Shown here in pieces: positions 1-8,911 of a stretch of 35,527 nucleotides of DNA. The stretch spans positions 1 to 35,527 of the forward strand of contig JAYSUQ010000176.1 in assembly GCA_043718985.1 (NCBI GenBank). The letters run 5' to 3'. The notes beneath the pieces were generated by a model that was not told where the DNA came from, did not search any database, and was given only the letters and a program-made list of their open reading frames with translations. Source of the DNA: UBA4416 sp043718985. Lineage in GTDB: Bacteria; Bacteroidota; Bacteroidia; B-17B0; Aurantibacillaceae. The translations under genes were made by a program, and so were the position numbers. Position 1 is the first letter of the stretch. The number at the start of each line of letters is the position of its first letter.

Positions 1-2827
1 TAATTTCGAAAAAACATACATAGGAGTAAACAACTATTTGCAACAGATAAAGTGTGCGAAAGTTACATTTTTTAAAATAGGTGAAAATAAATGTAAACAC
101 ACACATTGGAATAAACGCTAAGCACAACGGCCAATTAACAATAAACTGATGCTGCAGTTCGCCTTCTAAATAATTAATGCCAGGTATTAGTATTAATCCA
201 AAAACGGTTAAAATACGTGCTTTCTTTTTAAGCAACAATAACTCATCAAATCCTTCATAATTATCAAAACTAAAATCAGAAAACTTTGATATCATTAGCC
301 AAACCGATGCAAATAGTAGTAGGCACATTGTTACAATAAACCAAGGTTTTGAATAAAAAGGGTTTTCGATTGCAAAATTATACTGCAAGTCGTAACCAAC
401 TTGCCCATCAGGAAAAATTGCTTTTAAATACAAACTATATTCGCCCGATTTTAAATCGTTAAACGTTATACTGTGTTTGTTACCTAAACTAATCCAATCT
501 GTATGCTCATCATTTAATTTATAAAAATAATTTATCGATTCTTCTTTTCCCCAATTATTACACGAAAAATTAAATTGAATTTGGCAATTGTCTTTAGGCA
601 AAAACAAACCATAGGGCACGTCGTTTATTAACGAATCAAACAATAAATTGTTTTCTTTTTTTAAATCGCTCCAATTTAATTTAGAGTTTAGCAGCGTTAC
701 TTTACTAATTAATAATTGCTTTAGTTGTTTTTGATGCTTAAATTCAAAAGGCATATATTTTACTATTCCTTTTGATGTGCCCCAGTACATAACACCTAAA
801 CTATCTGTAGTTAATGCTTTATTATTTACTGTGCTGGAAATTAGTCCATCGTTTTCGTCAAAATTTACGAGTTTGTTTTTAAATAAAGTGCAAATGCCTT
901 GTGGTGTGCCAAACCATAATTTACTATTGTTTACATCAAAATATAAAGTTGTAATGCGTTCGTTTTTAACTATGTTTTCTAATTCATATTTATAAAAATT
1001 GCCTTCAAAGTATTTTAATAAGCCTTTGTTGGTGCCAATATAAACGCTACCATCACCGCCATCCGTAACGGTTAAAAATGTATAGTTTTTAAAATTAAAA
1101 TTAAAAATAGTATCGTTTAAAACGTAACTAATGTTTCCTTTATCGGCACAAATCCAAGTTCTGTTTTTTAAATCGGTAACTGTGCTGTAAACTAAACTAT
1201 TGCCGTTATTTAACCAGTTTTCGTAGTATTTAAATTGATTGTTTTCGTATTTAAATACTCCAAAATTATAATTAGAAATCCATGCCGAATTAGTGTTATC
1301 AAAACTTACATTTAACTGATTATTATAGCCATCATTTGGTATAACTGTTTCTATTTTAAATAACTGATTGTTGTTATATTTAAAAATACCTGTGTTGCTC
1401 GAAAACCAAATAGAATTATCGATTTTGTTTTTTTGTATTGATGTTATTGTACCAATTGATGGGTGCTCAATAGTTTGGAATTTATCATCAACTAAGCAAG
1501 TTAGTTGATTGCTATTGTTTGAAAAATACAATTTATTATTATCGGTATAAATTGCTTGTACCGAATTTAACTCGGGGTTAACATTACTTATGTTGCTAAA
1601 ATTTGAAGGGTACAACAGGTTAACTCCATTGCTTTTTGTGCCTACCCACAAATTATATCCTGAGTCTTGAAAAAAACAAGTTGGCTTGTTATCTGATAAA
1701 CCTTCGGTAATTGAAACTTTAAAATATGAATTTAATCCTAAATTTATTAAGCCAACATTTGCTTGAGCTATCCAAATTTTACCTGATTTTGCTGCGAATA
1801 AGGCATTAACAGAATTGTTGCTTTTTTGTAATTCTTTAAACGTTGTACATTTAACTGAATCTATTTTTATTAAAAAATTTGTTTGTGCGGCAACCCAAAT
1901 GTTATTTTTTTTATCAATAACAATTTCACTAAACTCATCTTTTGGTAAGCCGCAAGTTTCATCAATAATTTTTAGCGTATTGTTTTTTAGTATTCCAATT
2001 TTATTGTTTGTGGTAAAATATAATTGATTGTTTAATGATGCTAATGAACTTACTATTTCTTTACCCGATAAGTTTAATGATGTAATTTTAGAAAACTCAT
2101 TGTTATTTAATTTATAAATGCCTTGCCCATATGTTGCTATCCATAATTCATTATTATAAACCTCTAAATCGGTTATTAAATCGGTTTTAAACCCGTTGGT
2201 TGAGTTGTATACTTTTAAAGTATTGCCATCTAACTCATACAAACCACCACCAAAGGTGCCTATGTATAACTTATGATTAAATGATGTAATTTTAGTTATT
2301 GTAAAGTCGGGTAAATTAGCTGCGCTGTTATAGATGGTTATGTAATCGGTATTTAAACGGGCTATACCGCTATTAAAGCCAAGCCAAATGTTATTTAACT
2401 CATCTTCGGCAATAGTTGTTATGGCATTACTTGGCAAGCCACACGAAGCATTTAAAAATTTAATTGGGTTTTTTAAAATTTCTTTTTGTTTAAAGCCAGT
2501 TAACTGTTTTACTTTTGGATGCAAAACAATGGTTGTTGGCTTTAACGATAGCGGCAAAAAAGAAATTGGTGCGCTTTCTGCTTTATTATAATTTACTAAA
2601 CCCGATGTTGTGCTTTTTAGTTCAATATCGTTTTCGGTAATTTGGGTTGTAACTTTAACATTGGTTAATAATGTAGTTTTCGTATCAAAAACGGTAGGCT
2701 TGTTTGTTGTAAATTTTTTTTTGCTGTTGTATGGCAGCAATGTTTGTTTAATTTGTTGTGCGTGCTGCAAAAAGCTAGCGCAACCAAATAAAACGAAATA
2801 AAAATATGTTAATTTTTTTTTAAACAA
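1..2827 (-). CDS. Two-component regulator propeller / Y_Y_Y sensor protein, 3' end outside the window
   Basis: About 942 residues are visible; the frame stayed open in every line I translated (1-780 and samples beyond) and runs off the window start. The N-terminus is a signal peptide. A long series of propeller blades follows, with recurrent short motifs such as NNIWLGFNSGIARL, LYIGTFGGGLYEL and LWIATYGQGIYKL (regulator-propeller type). A Y_Y_Y-like domain covers roughly residues 744-806. Hydrophobic segments lie at about 829-846, 870-884, 895-917 and from 926 to the cut. Known family: periplasmic propeller sensors of Bacteroidota, usually ending in a cytoplasmic kinase or other output domain, which is not visible here. 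The usual form has one membrane helix after Y_Y_Y; several are seen here. No ATG fits the signal peptide. An in-frame TAG lies at 2843-2845, so I place the start at TTG (2825-2827). It is the last visible gene of the adhesin locus, 96 bp after the PD40 gene. Confidence 0.85.
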   Translation of the reverse strand, partial: MFKKKLTYFYFVLFGCASFLQHAQQIKQTLLPYNSKKKFTTNKPTVFDTKTTLLTNVKVTTQITENDIELKSTTSGLVNYNKAESAPISFLPLSLKPTTIVLHPKVKQLTGFKQKEILKNPIKFLNASCGLPSNAITTIAEDELNNIWLGFNSGIARLNTDYITIYNSAANLPDFTITKITSFNHKLYIGTFGGGLYELDGNTLKVYNSTNGFKTDLITDLEVYNNELWIATYGQGIYKLNNNEFSKITSLNLSGKEIVSSLASLNNQLYFTTNNKIGILKNNTLKIIDETCGLPKDEFSEIVIDKKNNIWVAAQTNFLIKIDSVKCTTFKELQKSNNSVNALFAAKSGKIWIAQANVGLINLGLNSYFKVSITEGLSDNKPTCFFQDSGYNLWVGTKSNGVNLLYPSNFSNISNVNPELNSVQAIYTDNNKLYFSNNSNQLTCLVDDKFQTIEHPSIGTITSIQKNKIDNSIWFSSNTGIFKYNNNQLFKIETVIPNDGYNNQLNVSFDNTNSAWISNYNFGVFKYENNQFKYYENWLNNGNSLVYSTVTDLKNRTWICADKGNISYVLNDTIFNFNFKNYTFLTVTDGGDGSVYIGTNKGLLKYFEGNFYKYELENIVKNERITTLYFDVNNSKLWFGTPQGICTLFKNKLVNFDENDGLISSTVNNKALTTDSLGVMYWGTSKGIVKYMPFEFKHQKQLKQLLISKVTLLNSKLNWSDLKKENNLLFDSLINDVPYGLFLPKDNCQIQFNFSCNNWGKEESINYFYKLNDEHTDWISLGNKHSITFNDLKSGEYSLYLKAIFPDGQVGYDLQYNFAIENPFYSKPWFIVTMCLLLFASVWLMISKFSDFSFDNYEGFDELLLLKKKARILTVFGLILIPGINYLEGELQHQFIVNWPLCLAFIPMCVFTFIFTYFKKCNFRTLYLLQIVVYSYVCFFEI

Positions 2828-2915
2828 CGGTATTAAAAGTACCTATTTTAATGCTTTTTTACAAAAAAAAATCATTTTTAACATTTGAGTTAAATCAATC
2901 AAAATTGCACTTAAT

Positions 2916-2931
2916 TAAAATAGCTATTTTA
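2916..2931. repeat. 16-bp perfect palindrome over a stop codon
   Basis: TAAAATAGCTATTTTA reads identically on both strands and covers the stop codon of the PD40 gene. It is AT-rich, so it may be chance, or it may form a weak hairpin between two cotranscribed genes. Confidence 0.3.
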
Positions 2932-4957
2932 CCGAAAAATCAATCGCCATGTTAATTTTATTACCATCACTTTCAAAATTTAATGGTACTATTTTATCAT
3001 CAAAACCAGTAGCTACGGCTTTTAATATATATTTACTTGTTTTGGTTGCGTTAAATTTATAATCAAAAAAGCCTGTGTCGTTTAATTTAATAATGGCAAT
3101 TGTGTTGTTGTTTTCGAGCACTGTAATAATTGCATTTTTAACCACATTTGTATTATCAAGTGTTACACCGTTTATTTCAATTAACAACGAATCTGCATTG
3201 GGGGTTTCATTTGCAAACGTGGTAACAAAATAGTTGTGGTTTAAAGTAATTGTATCGGTAAAATTATACGTGGCTTTTGCATTGCTGTAAATTTTGGTAA
3301 TTACGTTAGTCGAATCAAAAAAACAAACCGAAGAATTTAAATTAACAGGTGTTTGAAAATTGATGGGGCTTTTTGCATTTATAAAAATTGGTTTAATGGT
3401 GGTTAAAATTTGTGCACTTATTGCGTTGTTTTGACTTGCCGATTTTAATTTAATGGCATTGTAAACCATTCCGTTTTTTTTTGCTACTAATGTGTATGCT
3501 TTATTTGGTACTGGTTTAATTATATACAACCCATTAATTGCTGCTAACTCAACTTCCGTTGAATCGGCATCGTTAATTAATTTATATTTAATGTCGTCGT
3601 ACATTCCTTTATCTTCAAAAATAACCGAATCGTTAATAAACGTAATTGTTTGTGGTATATCGTCCGAAAAGCTATAAATATCTTCGGCGCCTCGGCCATT
3701 AAATCTATCAGAAGCAACAAAGCCGCGGTAATTATTGCCATCAAACCCAATTCCAAAATCGTTACCTATTGAGTTTATTGGGGGTTTTGCATTAACCGGT
3801 ACTTGCCACGTTTGATTTTGTTTAACACTATAAAACACGTCTAACTGGCCCATTCCTGGATGCATATCTGACGAAAAATATAATTTATTTTGCGCACTAA
3901 TTGTAGGGAACATTTCAAAACCAAATGTGTTAATACTATTACCTAAATTTTGAGGTTTAGCCCAAGTGCCGCCTTCATTTTTTGTGCTACTATAAATATC
4001 CGTTTTACCAAAACCGCCTGGCATATCACTCATAAAATAAATGGTGTTTTCATCTAACGAAAGTGATGGATGCCCAACAGAATAATCGGTACTATTAAAT
4101 GCAAAAGCACTTACGGGTTTTTCCCAATACCCAAACTTATCTTTTTTGGTGTAAAACACTTGTAACGTATTTACTATGTTATTATTTTTTTCGTTTCTAT
4201 CGCCTTTTACGGTTTTAGTAAAATAAATTTCGTTACCCACAGCCGATATGCAAATTGGTCCTTCGTGCGAGGGAGTGTTTAGTTGCGCAAAATTTATAAC
4301 ATCTTTTTTACTGTAGTTTGTTAAATCAAAAATATTGGTGTGGTAAATATCTGTTCTATGCACATCTGCTCCGCCATCAAAACTAATTAAAGCGCTTTTG
4401 CTGCCTTGGCGCGATGATACAAAATATAAATTATTGTTATAAATAGTTGGCGCAAATTCTGAATGGTCGGTATTTATTTTTTCAACATTTTTCACTTCTT
4501 TTCCAATCGACATATCTAACCACATTTGAGCCGAATCGCAAGATGAGTAATATAATTTACCGCGTGGGTCGGTTGGGTTTAGGGCTATGTACTCGGTAAA
4601 CATTGCTTTTGCTTCGGCATATTTACTGCTACTTTTTAGTGATAAACCATAATTTAAGTAACTTGTAGGATCTTTCTTTTTTCGTTTTAATATTTTTTTA
4701 TAAGCGCCTTCTGCCATATCAAATTGCCCCATAATTCGGTAACAATCGGCTACACGTAATTGTGCATATTCAATAACTTTTCGTTTTTTACCGCCTCCGC
4801 CTTTACTATCTAATAAATAATATTTTAAAGCGGGTTCAAACATGTTTTGATTAAAATATTTATCGCCACGAGCCGAGTTACGTTGCGCAACAACAATTAA
4901 TGGCTGCATACAAAATGCAACTAACAGCGTTATAATTATGTAACTAGTAAGTTTCAA
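2924..4957 (-). CDS. TPR and PD40 (WD40-like propeller) exported protein, SprD/PorE-like but without OmpA domain
   Basis: 677 residues with a signal peptide ending near VVAQ. TPR-like helical repeats cover about residues 30-150 (for example PALKYYLL, QFDMAEGAYKKIL, YAEAKAMF). A PD40 propeller follows, with repeated segments such as NNNLYFVSSRQG, ENTIYFMSDMPGGFGKTDIY and NKLYFSSDMHPGMGQLDVFY, to about residue 430. The last ~240 residues look like beta-rich carboxypeptidase-regulatory or Ig-type domains. Relatives next to PorP genes (SprD, PorE) normally end in a peptidoglycan-binding OmpA domain; I cannot find one here, and the gene ends in an ordinary stop. The start is TTG at 4955-4957, 5 bp after the PorP stop, because no ATG gives the signal peptide. 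Likely role, by inference: periplasmic or outer-membrane scaffold for the neighbouring PorP and its secreted partner. Confidence 0.8.
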   Translation of the reverse strand: MKLTSYIIITLLVAFCMQPLIVVAQRNSARGDKYFNQNMFEPALKYYLLDSKGGGGKKRKVIEYAQLRVADCYRIMGQFDMAEGAYKKILKRKKKDPTSYLNYGLSLKSSSKYAEAKAMFTEYIALNPTDPRGKLYYSSCDSAQMWLDMSIGKEVKNVEKINTDHSEFAPTIYNNNLYFVSSRQGSKSALISFDGGADVHRTDIYHTNIFDLTNYSKKDVINFAQLNTPSHEGPICISAVGNEIYFTKTVKGDRNEKNNNIVNTLQVFYTKKDKFGYWEKPVSAFAFNSTDYSVGHPSLSLDENTIYFMSDMPGGFGKTDIYSSTKNEGGTWAKPQNLGNSINTFGFEMFPTISAQNKLYFSSDMHPGMGQLDVFYSVKQNQTWQVPVNAKPPINSIGNDFGIGFDGNNYRGFVASDRFNGRGAEDIYSFSDDIPQTITFINDSVIFEDKGMYDDIKYKLINDADSTEVELAAINGLYIIKPVPNKAYTLVAKKNGMVYNAIKLKSASQNNAISAQILTTIKPIFINAKSPINFQTPVNLNSSVCFFDSTNVITKIYSNAKATYNFTDTITLNHNYFVTTFANETPNADSLLIEINGVTLDNTNVVKNAIITVLENNNTIAIIKLNDTGFFDYKFNATKTSKYILKAVATGFDDKIVPLNFESDGNKINMAIDFSVK

Positions 4958-4962
4958 TTTTT

Positions 4963-5898
4963 TTAAAAATAGTATCGTGGATGTATTTCTTTTTGTATGG
5001 CTGGTGGTGCTAGTTTAAAGCCATAAGATAAAATAATTTCGTGTGCTCCTTTTGAATATGGCGCTAACTTAGATACAGTATAGTCATAAGCATAAGCAAC
5101 TCTGATAGATTCGGTTATGTTTAATTTTAAATAGCCTACTGCAGCATCACCAGTTCGGTATTGTATGCCCACACCTACTCTATCATTCCAATAAATCGTT
5201 GTATTTAAATCTAACTGAGGTTTTGCTGCGCCTTGGTACTTTAATAATAGTGATGGCTCAATTGTTAGTTGCGCATTTATAACATAAACATTACCCGCTA
5301 TAACATATAAATGGTTTTTTAATTTTCCTTTAGGCGCTATTATCGTATTGTTTTTAAAAGGCACGCCTATTAAATGGTATTGCGAAAAGCCAACATACCA
5401 TTGTTTTTTTTGATAATAAAAACCATACGAGGCATCGGGTACAATGCTTGATACGGCATTTGTTGGTATCGTATTATCCTGTCGGTTAAGTAATATTAGT
5501 TTTTGATAATCGGTTTTACGGTTATAAATACCTGCCTCAATACCAAAAGATAATTTACCTTTTGCGAAATTTAAATGATACGAAGTGTTTATTGCCACAT
5601 TTAAATTTGAAGTAATGGCAATTTTATCGTTTACAATTTTTAAGCCCAAGCCAATATGTTTTTTTTGAATTGGGCCATGAAAATTAAATGTTTGCGTAGT
5701 TGGCTGGCCGGCAATACCTGTAAAACTTTGGCGGTATTTTGCAGTTGCCACAACCCAATTAGAACTTCCTGTAAATGCAGGGTTAATCAACATTTTATCA
5801 AAAATATACATCGAATACATAGGGTCTTGTTGCGCTAAATGTTTGGCAGCATTTAGCATCAGCACAAAAACTAATAAATATGTAAATCTGTTTTTCAA
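4963..5898 (-). CDS. PorP/SprF family outer-membrane protein (second copy)
   Basis: 311 residues, with a signal peptide ending near HLAQ followed by the family hallmark QQDPMYSMYIFDKMLINPAF. Alternating beta-strand segments run to the end, with late motifs IRVAYAYDYTVSKL and GAHEIILSYGF and a terminal aromatic HPRYYF. PorP/SprF proteins are outer-membrane beta-barrel partners of the type IX secretion system; SprF is needed to secrete the type B CTD protein encoded beside it. Here the adjacent upstream gene (6 bp away) encodes such a protein, so the two are likely partners. The start is TTG (5896-5898). An in-frame TAA lies directly before it, and the next Met is residue 14, inside the signal peptide, so TTG is the only sensible start. 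Confidence 0.92.
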   Translation of the reverse strand: MKNRFTYLLVFVLMLNAAKHLAQQDPMYSMYIFDKMLINPAFTGSSNWVVATAKYRQSFTGIAGQPTTQTFNFHGPIQKKHIGLGLKIVNDKIAITSNLNVAINTSYHLNFAKGKLSFGIEAGIYNRKTDYQKLILLNRQDNTIPTNAVSSIVPDASYGFYYQKKQWYVGFSQYHLIGVPFKNNTIIAPKGKLKNHLYVIAGNVYVINAQLTIEPSLLLKYQGAAKPQLDLNTTIYWNDRVGVGIQYRTGDAAVGYLKLNITESIRVAYAYDYTVSKLAPYSKGAHEIILSYGFKLAPPAIQKEIHPRYYF

Positions 5899-5904
5899 TT
5901 AAAA

Positions 5905-7254
5905 TTATCGTTTAATAAGTATGTATCCGTTAACAGGTTTATTGCTATTTCCAAAATCAAATACATAAAAATAAGTATCGTCTGGTAATTCTTTTCCACC
6001 CGTCGATTTTCCATTCCAATCGTTTAAATAAGGTTCGGCTTTAAAAACAACGTTGCCCCATTTATTAAAAATGAGTAATTTATTACCTACAAATGTTTCT
6101 ATTTTATCAATCGTAAAAAAATCGTTAGCACCATCGTTATTTGGCGTAATGGCCGATGGTATCGGTATAATTACTTTAACGGTAATAGAGTCTTTTGAAA
6201 TACAATTACGATTATCGAGTTGCGTTAAAACATACGTTGTAGTAACACTTGGTGTAGCAATTGGATTAAACAAAGTGGCATCGTTTAATGTTAAACTCGG
6301 ACTCCAAGTTGCTTGCCCAAATGATTGTGATCCGAGTTGAGTTGATTCAAATAAATTAATTTCAACATCGTTACCCGCATTAGCTTGTACAGCATTTAAC
6401 GCAGTAATTTTCGCTAAACTTGATGTATCAAAAGGGCAAACGCCATTTTTAACAACGGCGGCATAAAGGGTTGTTTGAGTTAAATTTATAAACTTTAAAC
6501 TATCAGTAATATTTGCAACACTCGTATAGCTTAAGCCGTTGTTTGTTGATGCTAGCCATTTAATAATAGTACCATTATTACCCTGTAGTTTTAATTTACC
6601 TTTATTAAAATTTTTACAAACCGTATCGCTGCTTAAAACTAAGCCCGCATTAGAATTTGCACACACATTAATTTTTATAATTTTAGAGGTATCTGTAGGG
6701 CAATTTATATTATCACTTACTATGGCACGGTACCACGTAGTATCAGTAATAGATAAAACAACCATAAACGAACTGTTAACAAAGCCACTATTGCTCCATG
6801 TTAAGCCATTGTTAGTTGATGTTTGCCACATATTAACAGTACTAGCAAAATTAGTTAAGGTTAAATTAAAGTTACCCGATGCGTTACAAAAATTTGATGT
6901 AGCGGCAGTAATTGAACCGCCTTTAGCCGCAGGAAAAATAGTGATAATAGAAGTAGTAGACGTATCTGAAGGAAAGGCGCCATTTTTTACAATAGCTCTA
7001 AAATATGTTTTTTGTTTTAAGTTGGTATAACTAAATTGGTTAGAATTATTTGGATTAAAAAACCATACAATTCCATTATTTGATGTTTGCCAATGTACCA
7101 CATTACCGGTGTAGCCTGTTAAACCAATAAAACCCGAATTTATTGTATCGCACTGAAAACCATTACCACCATTTGTTGTACCACCAACCGATTGCGCCTT
7201 CAAGTTAATTGAAAACCAAGTAATAATAACTATAATTTTAAACAAGATTCTCAT
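5905..7254 (-). CDS. Secreted Ig-like protein with gliding-motility (type B T9SS) C-terminal domain
   Basis: 449 residues from the ATG. Signal peptide MRILFKIIVIITWFSINLKAQ. Three Ig-like units follow, each with a Cys near the start and a W-x-x-S-x-N-N-G-type core (HWQTSNNGIVW, MWQTSTNNGLTW, KWLASTNNGLSY), then a linker and a C-terminal domain of ~85 residues with ITPNNDGANDFFTI, IFNKWGNVVF, WNGKS and ELPDDTYFYVFDF. This is the gliding-motility-associated C-terminal family, a T9SS export signal. A TTG six codons upstream (7270-7272) would add MQVLDK, but the ATG at 7252-7254 gives the cleaner signal peptide. The PorP gene follows after 6 bp and the PD40 gene after that. It is probably a small cell-surface adhesin or structural protein; ligand unknown. 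Confidence 0.88.
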   Translation of the reverse strand: MRILFKIIVIITWFSINLKAQSVGGTTNGGNGFQCDTINSGFIGLTGYTGNVVHWQTSNNGIVWFFNPNNSNQFSYTNLKQKTYFRAIVKNGAFPSDTSTTSIITIFPAAKGGSITAATSNFCNASGNFNLTLTNFASTVNMWQTSTNNGLTWSNSGFVNSSFMVVLSITDTTWYRAIVSDNINCPTDTSKIIKINVCANSNAGLVLSSDTVCKNFNKGKLKLQGNNGTIIKWLASTNNGLSYTSVANITDSLKFINLTQTTLYAAVVKNGVCPFDTSSLAKITALNAVQANAGNDVEINLFESTQLGSQSFGQATWSPSLTLNDATLFNPIATPSVTTTYVLTQLDNRNCISKDSITVKVIIPIPSAITPNNDGANDFFTIDKIETFVGNKLLIFNKWGNVVFKAEPYLNDWNGKSTGGKELPDDTYFYVFDFGNSNKPVNGYILIKR

Positions 7255-7332
7255 TTTATCTAATACTTGCAAAGTAATAAGTAAATTGTAATTGATAAAA
7301 TATTGTTACAAAAACATTACAACATTTAACAC

Positions 7333-7761
7333 TTACTTCTTTTTAACACCTAATATGTTAATACCGCAGTTGGTTTTATCTCCATCAAAATATGCCTCAA
7401 TGTAATAAACTCCAGTAGCCGAACATATATAGTTAATTGAAGGGTAATTTTTTTTACTTGCTTTAATGTAATTCGAAGCAATTAATTTTTTATCGCGATC
7501 TAATAAATTTATAATCATTTTTTTGCCGCCCGCACCTTCACTTAAAACTATTTTATACTCGGCTCCACGACTAAACACATAAGAGTAGTTTGATTTTTCG
7601 CCATCTTTTTTTACCTCAACATTAAACGATTTCACAAACATAAAATCTTCTAAAACTGGGGCGTATTTAGACATTAACGCATCTAAATTACACTGTGCTT
7701 TGTAATTAAAAGCTAATAACATAAATATGATTAATAAGCTGTGAATTTTATATTTTAACAT
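7333..7761 (-). CDS. Small exported protein of unknown function
   Basis: 142 residues with a signal peptide ending near NYKAQ, so it is periplasmic or outer-membrane associated after cleavage. The mature part looks beta-rich: SYSYVFSRGAEYKIVL, GGKKMIINLLDRDKKLIASN, a YPSINYICSATGVYYIEAYF stretch, then CGINILG. The mature part has three cysteines (one just after the cleavage site, one in YICSATG, one in CGI). I do not recognise a named family with certainty; small proteins of this layout (a bound ligand or jelly-roll-like sheet) occur near SprB/PorP genes in other Bacteroidota, but that is memory and unchecked. It sits between the adhesin/PorP pair and the second CTD/PorP pair, 119 bp after the first PorP gene, on the same strand, so it is likely part of the locus. 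Confidence 0.75.
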   Translation of the reverse strand: MLKYKIHSLLIIFMLLAFNYKAQCNLDALMSKYAPVLEDFMFVKSFNVEVKKDGEKSNYSYVFSRGAEYKIVLSEGAGGKKMIINLLDRDKKLIASNYIKASKKNYPSINYICSATGVYYIEAYFDGDKTNCGINILGVKKK

Positions 7762-7812
7762 AATGTTTATCGTAAAAATTTATTGAAATTATAAAAATAG
7801 TGTTAAACTAAA

Positions 7813-7826
7813 GGTAAGTACTTACC
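7813..7826. promoter_or_regulatory. 14-bp perfect palindrome between PorP and the small exported gene
   Basis: GGTAAGTACTTACC is a perfect inverted repeat, more GC-rich than its surroundings, in a 119-bp gap between two same-strand genes. It could be an operator or a weak transcript end. No good T-run follows it on the minus strand. Confidence 0.3.
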
Positions 7827-7880
7827 CAAAATTATAAACACAGTTAATCTGTAAAAATTAGCTATTAATCGATTTTATTA

Positions 7881-8894
7881 CTAAAATTTAGGGCAAGAAA
7901 TTAATCGAATTTTTTTCTTTTTAGCTTTAACAGCACATAACTGAAACGATGTTGTTATTTCGTGTGCACCATTAGTTACGCCTGCTAATTTAGATATTGT
8001 AATGTCGTAACTATAACCAATATTAAAGCGAGCTGTTTCTACTCCTAATATAAAAGATAGGGCGTCGTTATTTGCATAGCCTGGCTTGTATGCTTTAACA
8101 CCTGGCAAGCCTCTATACCAAAGTCCCATATTGATAACCGATTGCGTAAAATAAAAACCAACATCAAACTGATCAAAATCTTGTTGGCCACGGTAGTTAA
8201 ATGCAGCTGTTATTTTTTGTGTTGAGTTAGATGGTTTGCCATCTCCACTAAAAATATGTTTATATCCTCCGTGAATGTTGTAATACAATGGCATACGTGA
8301 TTCTAAATCCATTAGCGACTCATTAGGACGAGTTAAGTGTTTAAACGCAACGCCAATCCAAGCATCTGATGAATAAAAAACTGTGCCCGCGCCAATATCA
8401 AACATTGATTTTGAAATAAAAGGTGCTTCAACGGTTGCAACACTCGATGCTCCCTTAGCGCCACCCCTAGCAATTTGATCGCCAAATACTAACCCATTTC
8501 CATTTATGCTTTTAATAATAACACCGGGTTGCATTCCAAATCGTAACGAATACGATCGGTTTAATGTTAACTCATAAGCTAACGTTGGATAAATCATAGT
8601 AGTTTTTAAATTACCTGTACCCGCTACATCATTTGCTATCATTAAACCAACACCTAAATTATTTTGTGGTAAATAATGATCGTAAGAAAATAAATAAGAA
8701 GAGTACGTTTTAGAAACGCCTGGCCATTGGTTACGATAAGCCATTGATACGCGTGAGCAAACATTAGCGCCCGTTAAGGCAGGGTTTAAATACATTGATG
8801 TTGCATAAAACTGTGTAAAATGCATGTCTTGTGCTTTGCTAATAAAAATTGTTATTAGTAGTATTAAAATAATTATGTGTTTTATTTTAGTCAT
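7881..8894 (-). CDS. PorP/SprF family outer-membrane protein (partner of the large adhesin)
   Basis: 337 residues. A signal peptide ends near ISKAQ, followed by DMHFTQFYATSMYLNPALTG, the hallmark of the PorP/SprF family. Beta-barrel-like strands follow, with ITAAFNYRGQQDFDQFDVGFYF, FNIGYSYDITISKLAG and TNGAHEI near the end, then a basic stretch and a terminal CPKF. In Flavobacterium johnsoniae SprF lies next to SprB and is required to place SprB on the surface; the type B CTD proteins depend on such SprF partners. Here it begins 17 bp after the large adhesin, with an ATG start, which fits the same role. The two PorP proteins of this locus differ clearly in sequence and in their C-terminal ends (CPKF here, HPRYYF in the other). 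Confidence 0.93.
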   Translation of the reverse strand: MTKIKHIIILILLITIFISKAQDMHFTQFYATSMYLNPALTGANVCSRVSMAYRNQWPGVSKTYSSYLFSYDHYLPQNNLGVGLMIANDVAGTGNLKTTMIYPTLAYELTLNRSYSLRFGMQPGVIIKSINGNGLVFGDQIARGGAKGASSVATVEAPFISKSMFDIGAGTVFYSSDAWIGVAFKHLTRPNESLMDLESRMPLYYNIHGGYKHIFSGDGKPSNSTQKITAAFNYRGQQDFDQFDVGFYFTQSVINMGLWYRGLPGVKAYKPGYANNDALSFILGVETARFNIGYSYDITISKLAGVTNGAHEITTSFQLCAVKAKKKKIRLISCPKF

Positions 8895-8911
8895 AAAAAA
8901 TATTTAAATAA

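Noticed and set aside
777..2801. Four plus-strand open frames of 63-72 codons in the first 2.8 kb
   Set aside because: They overlap the minus-strand propeller sensor, whose blades are clear; none has its own signature.
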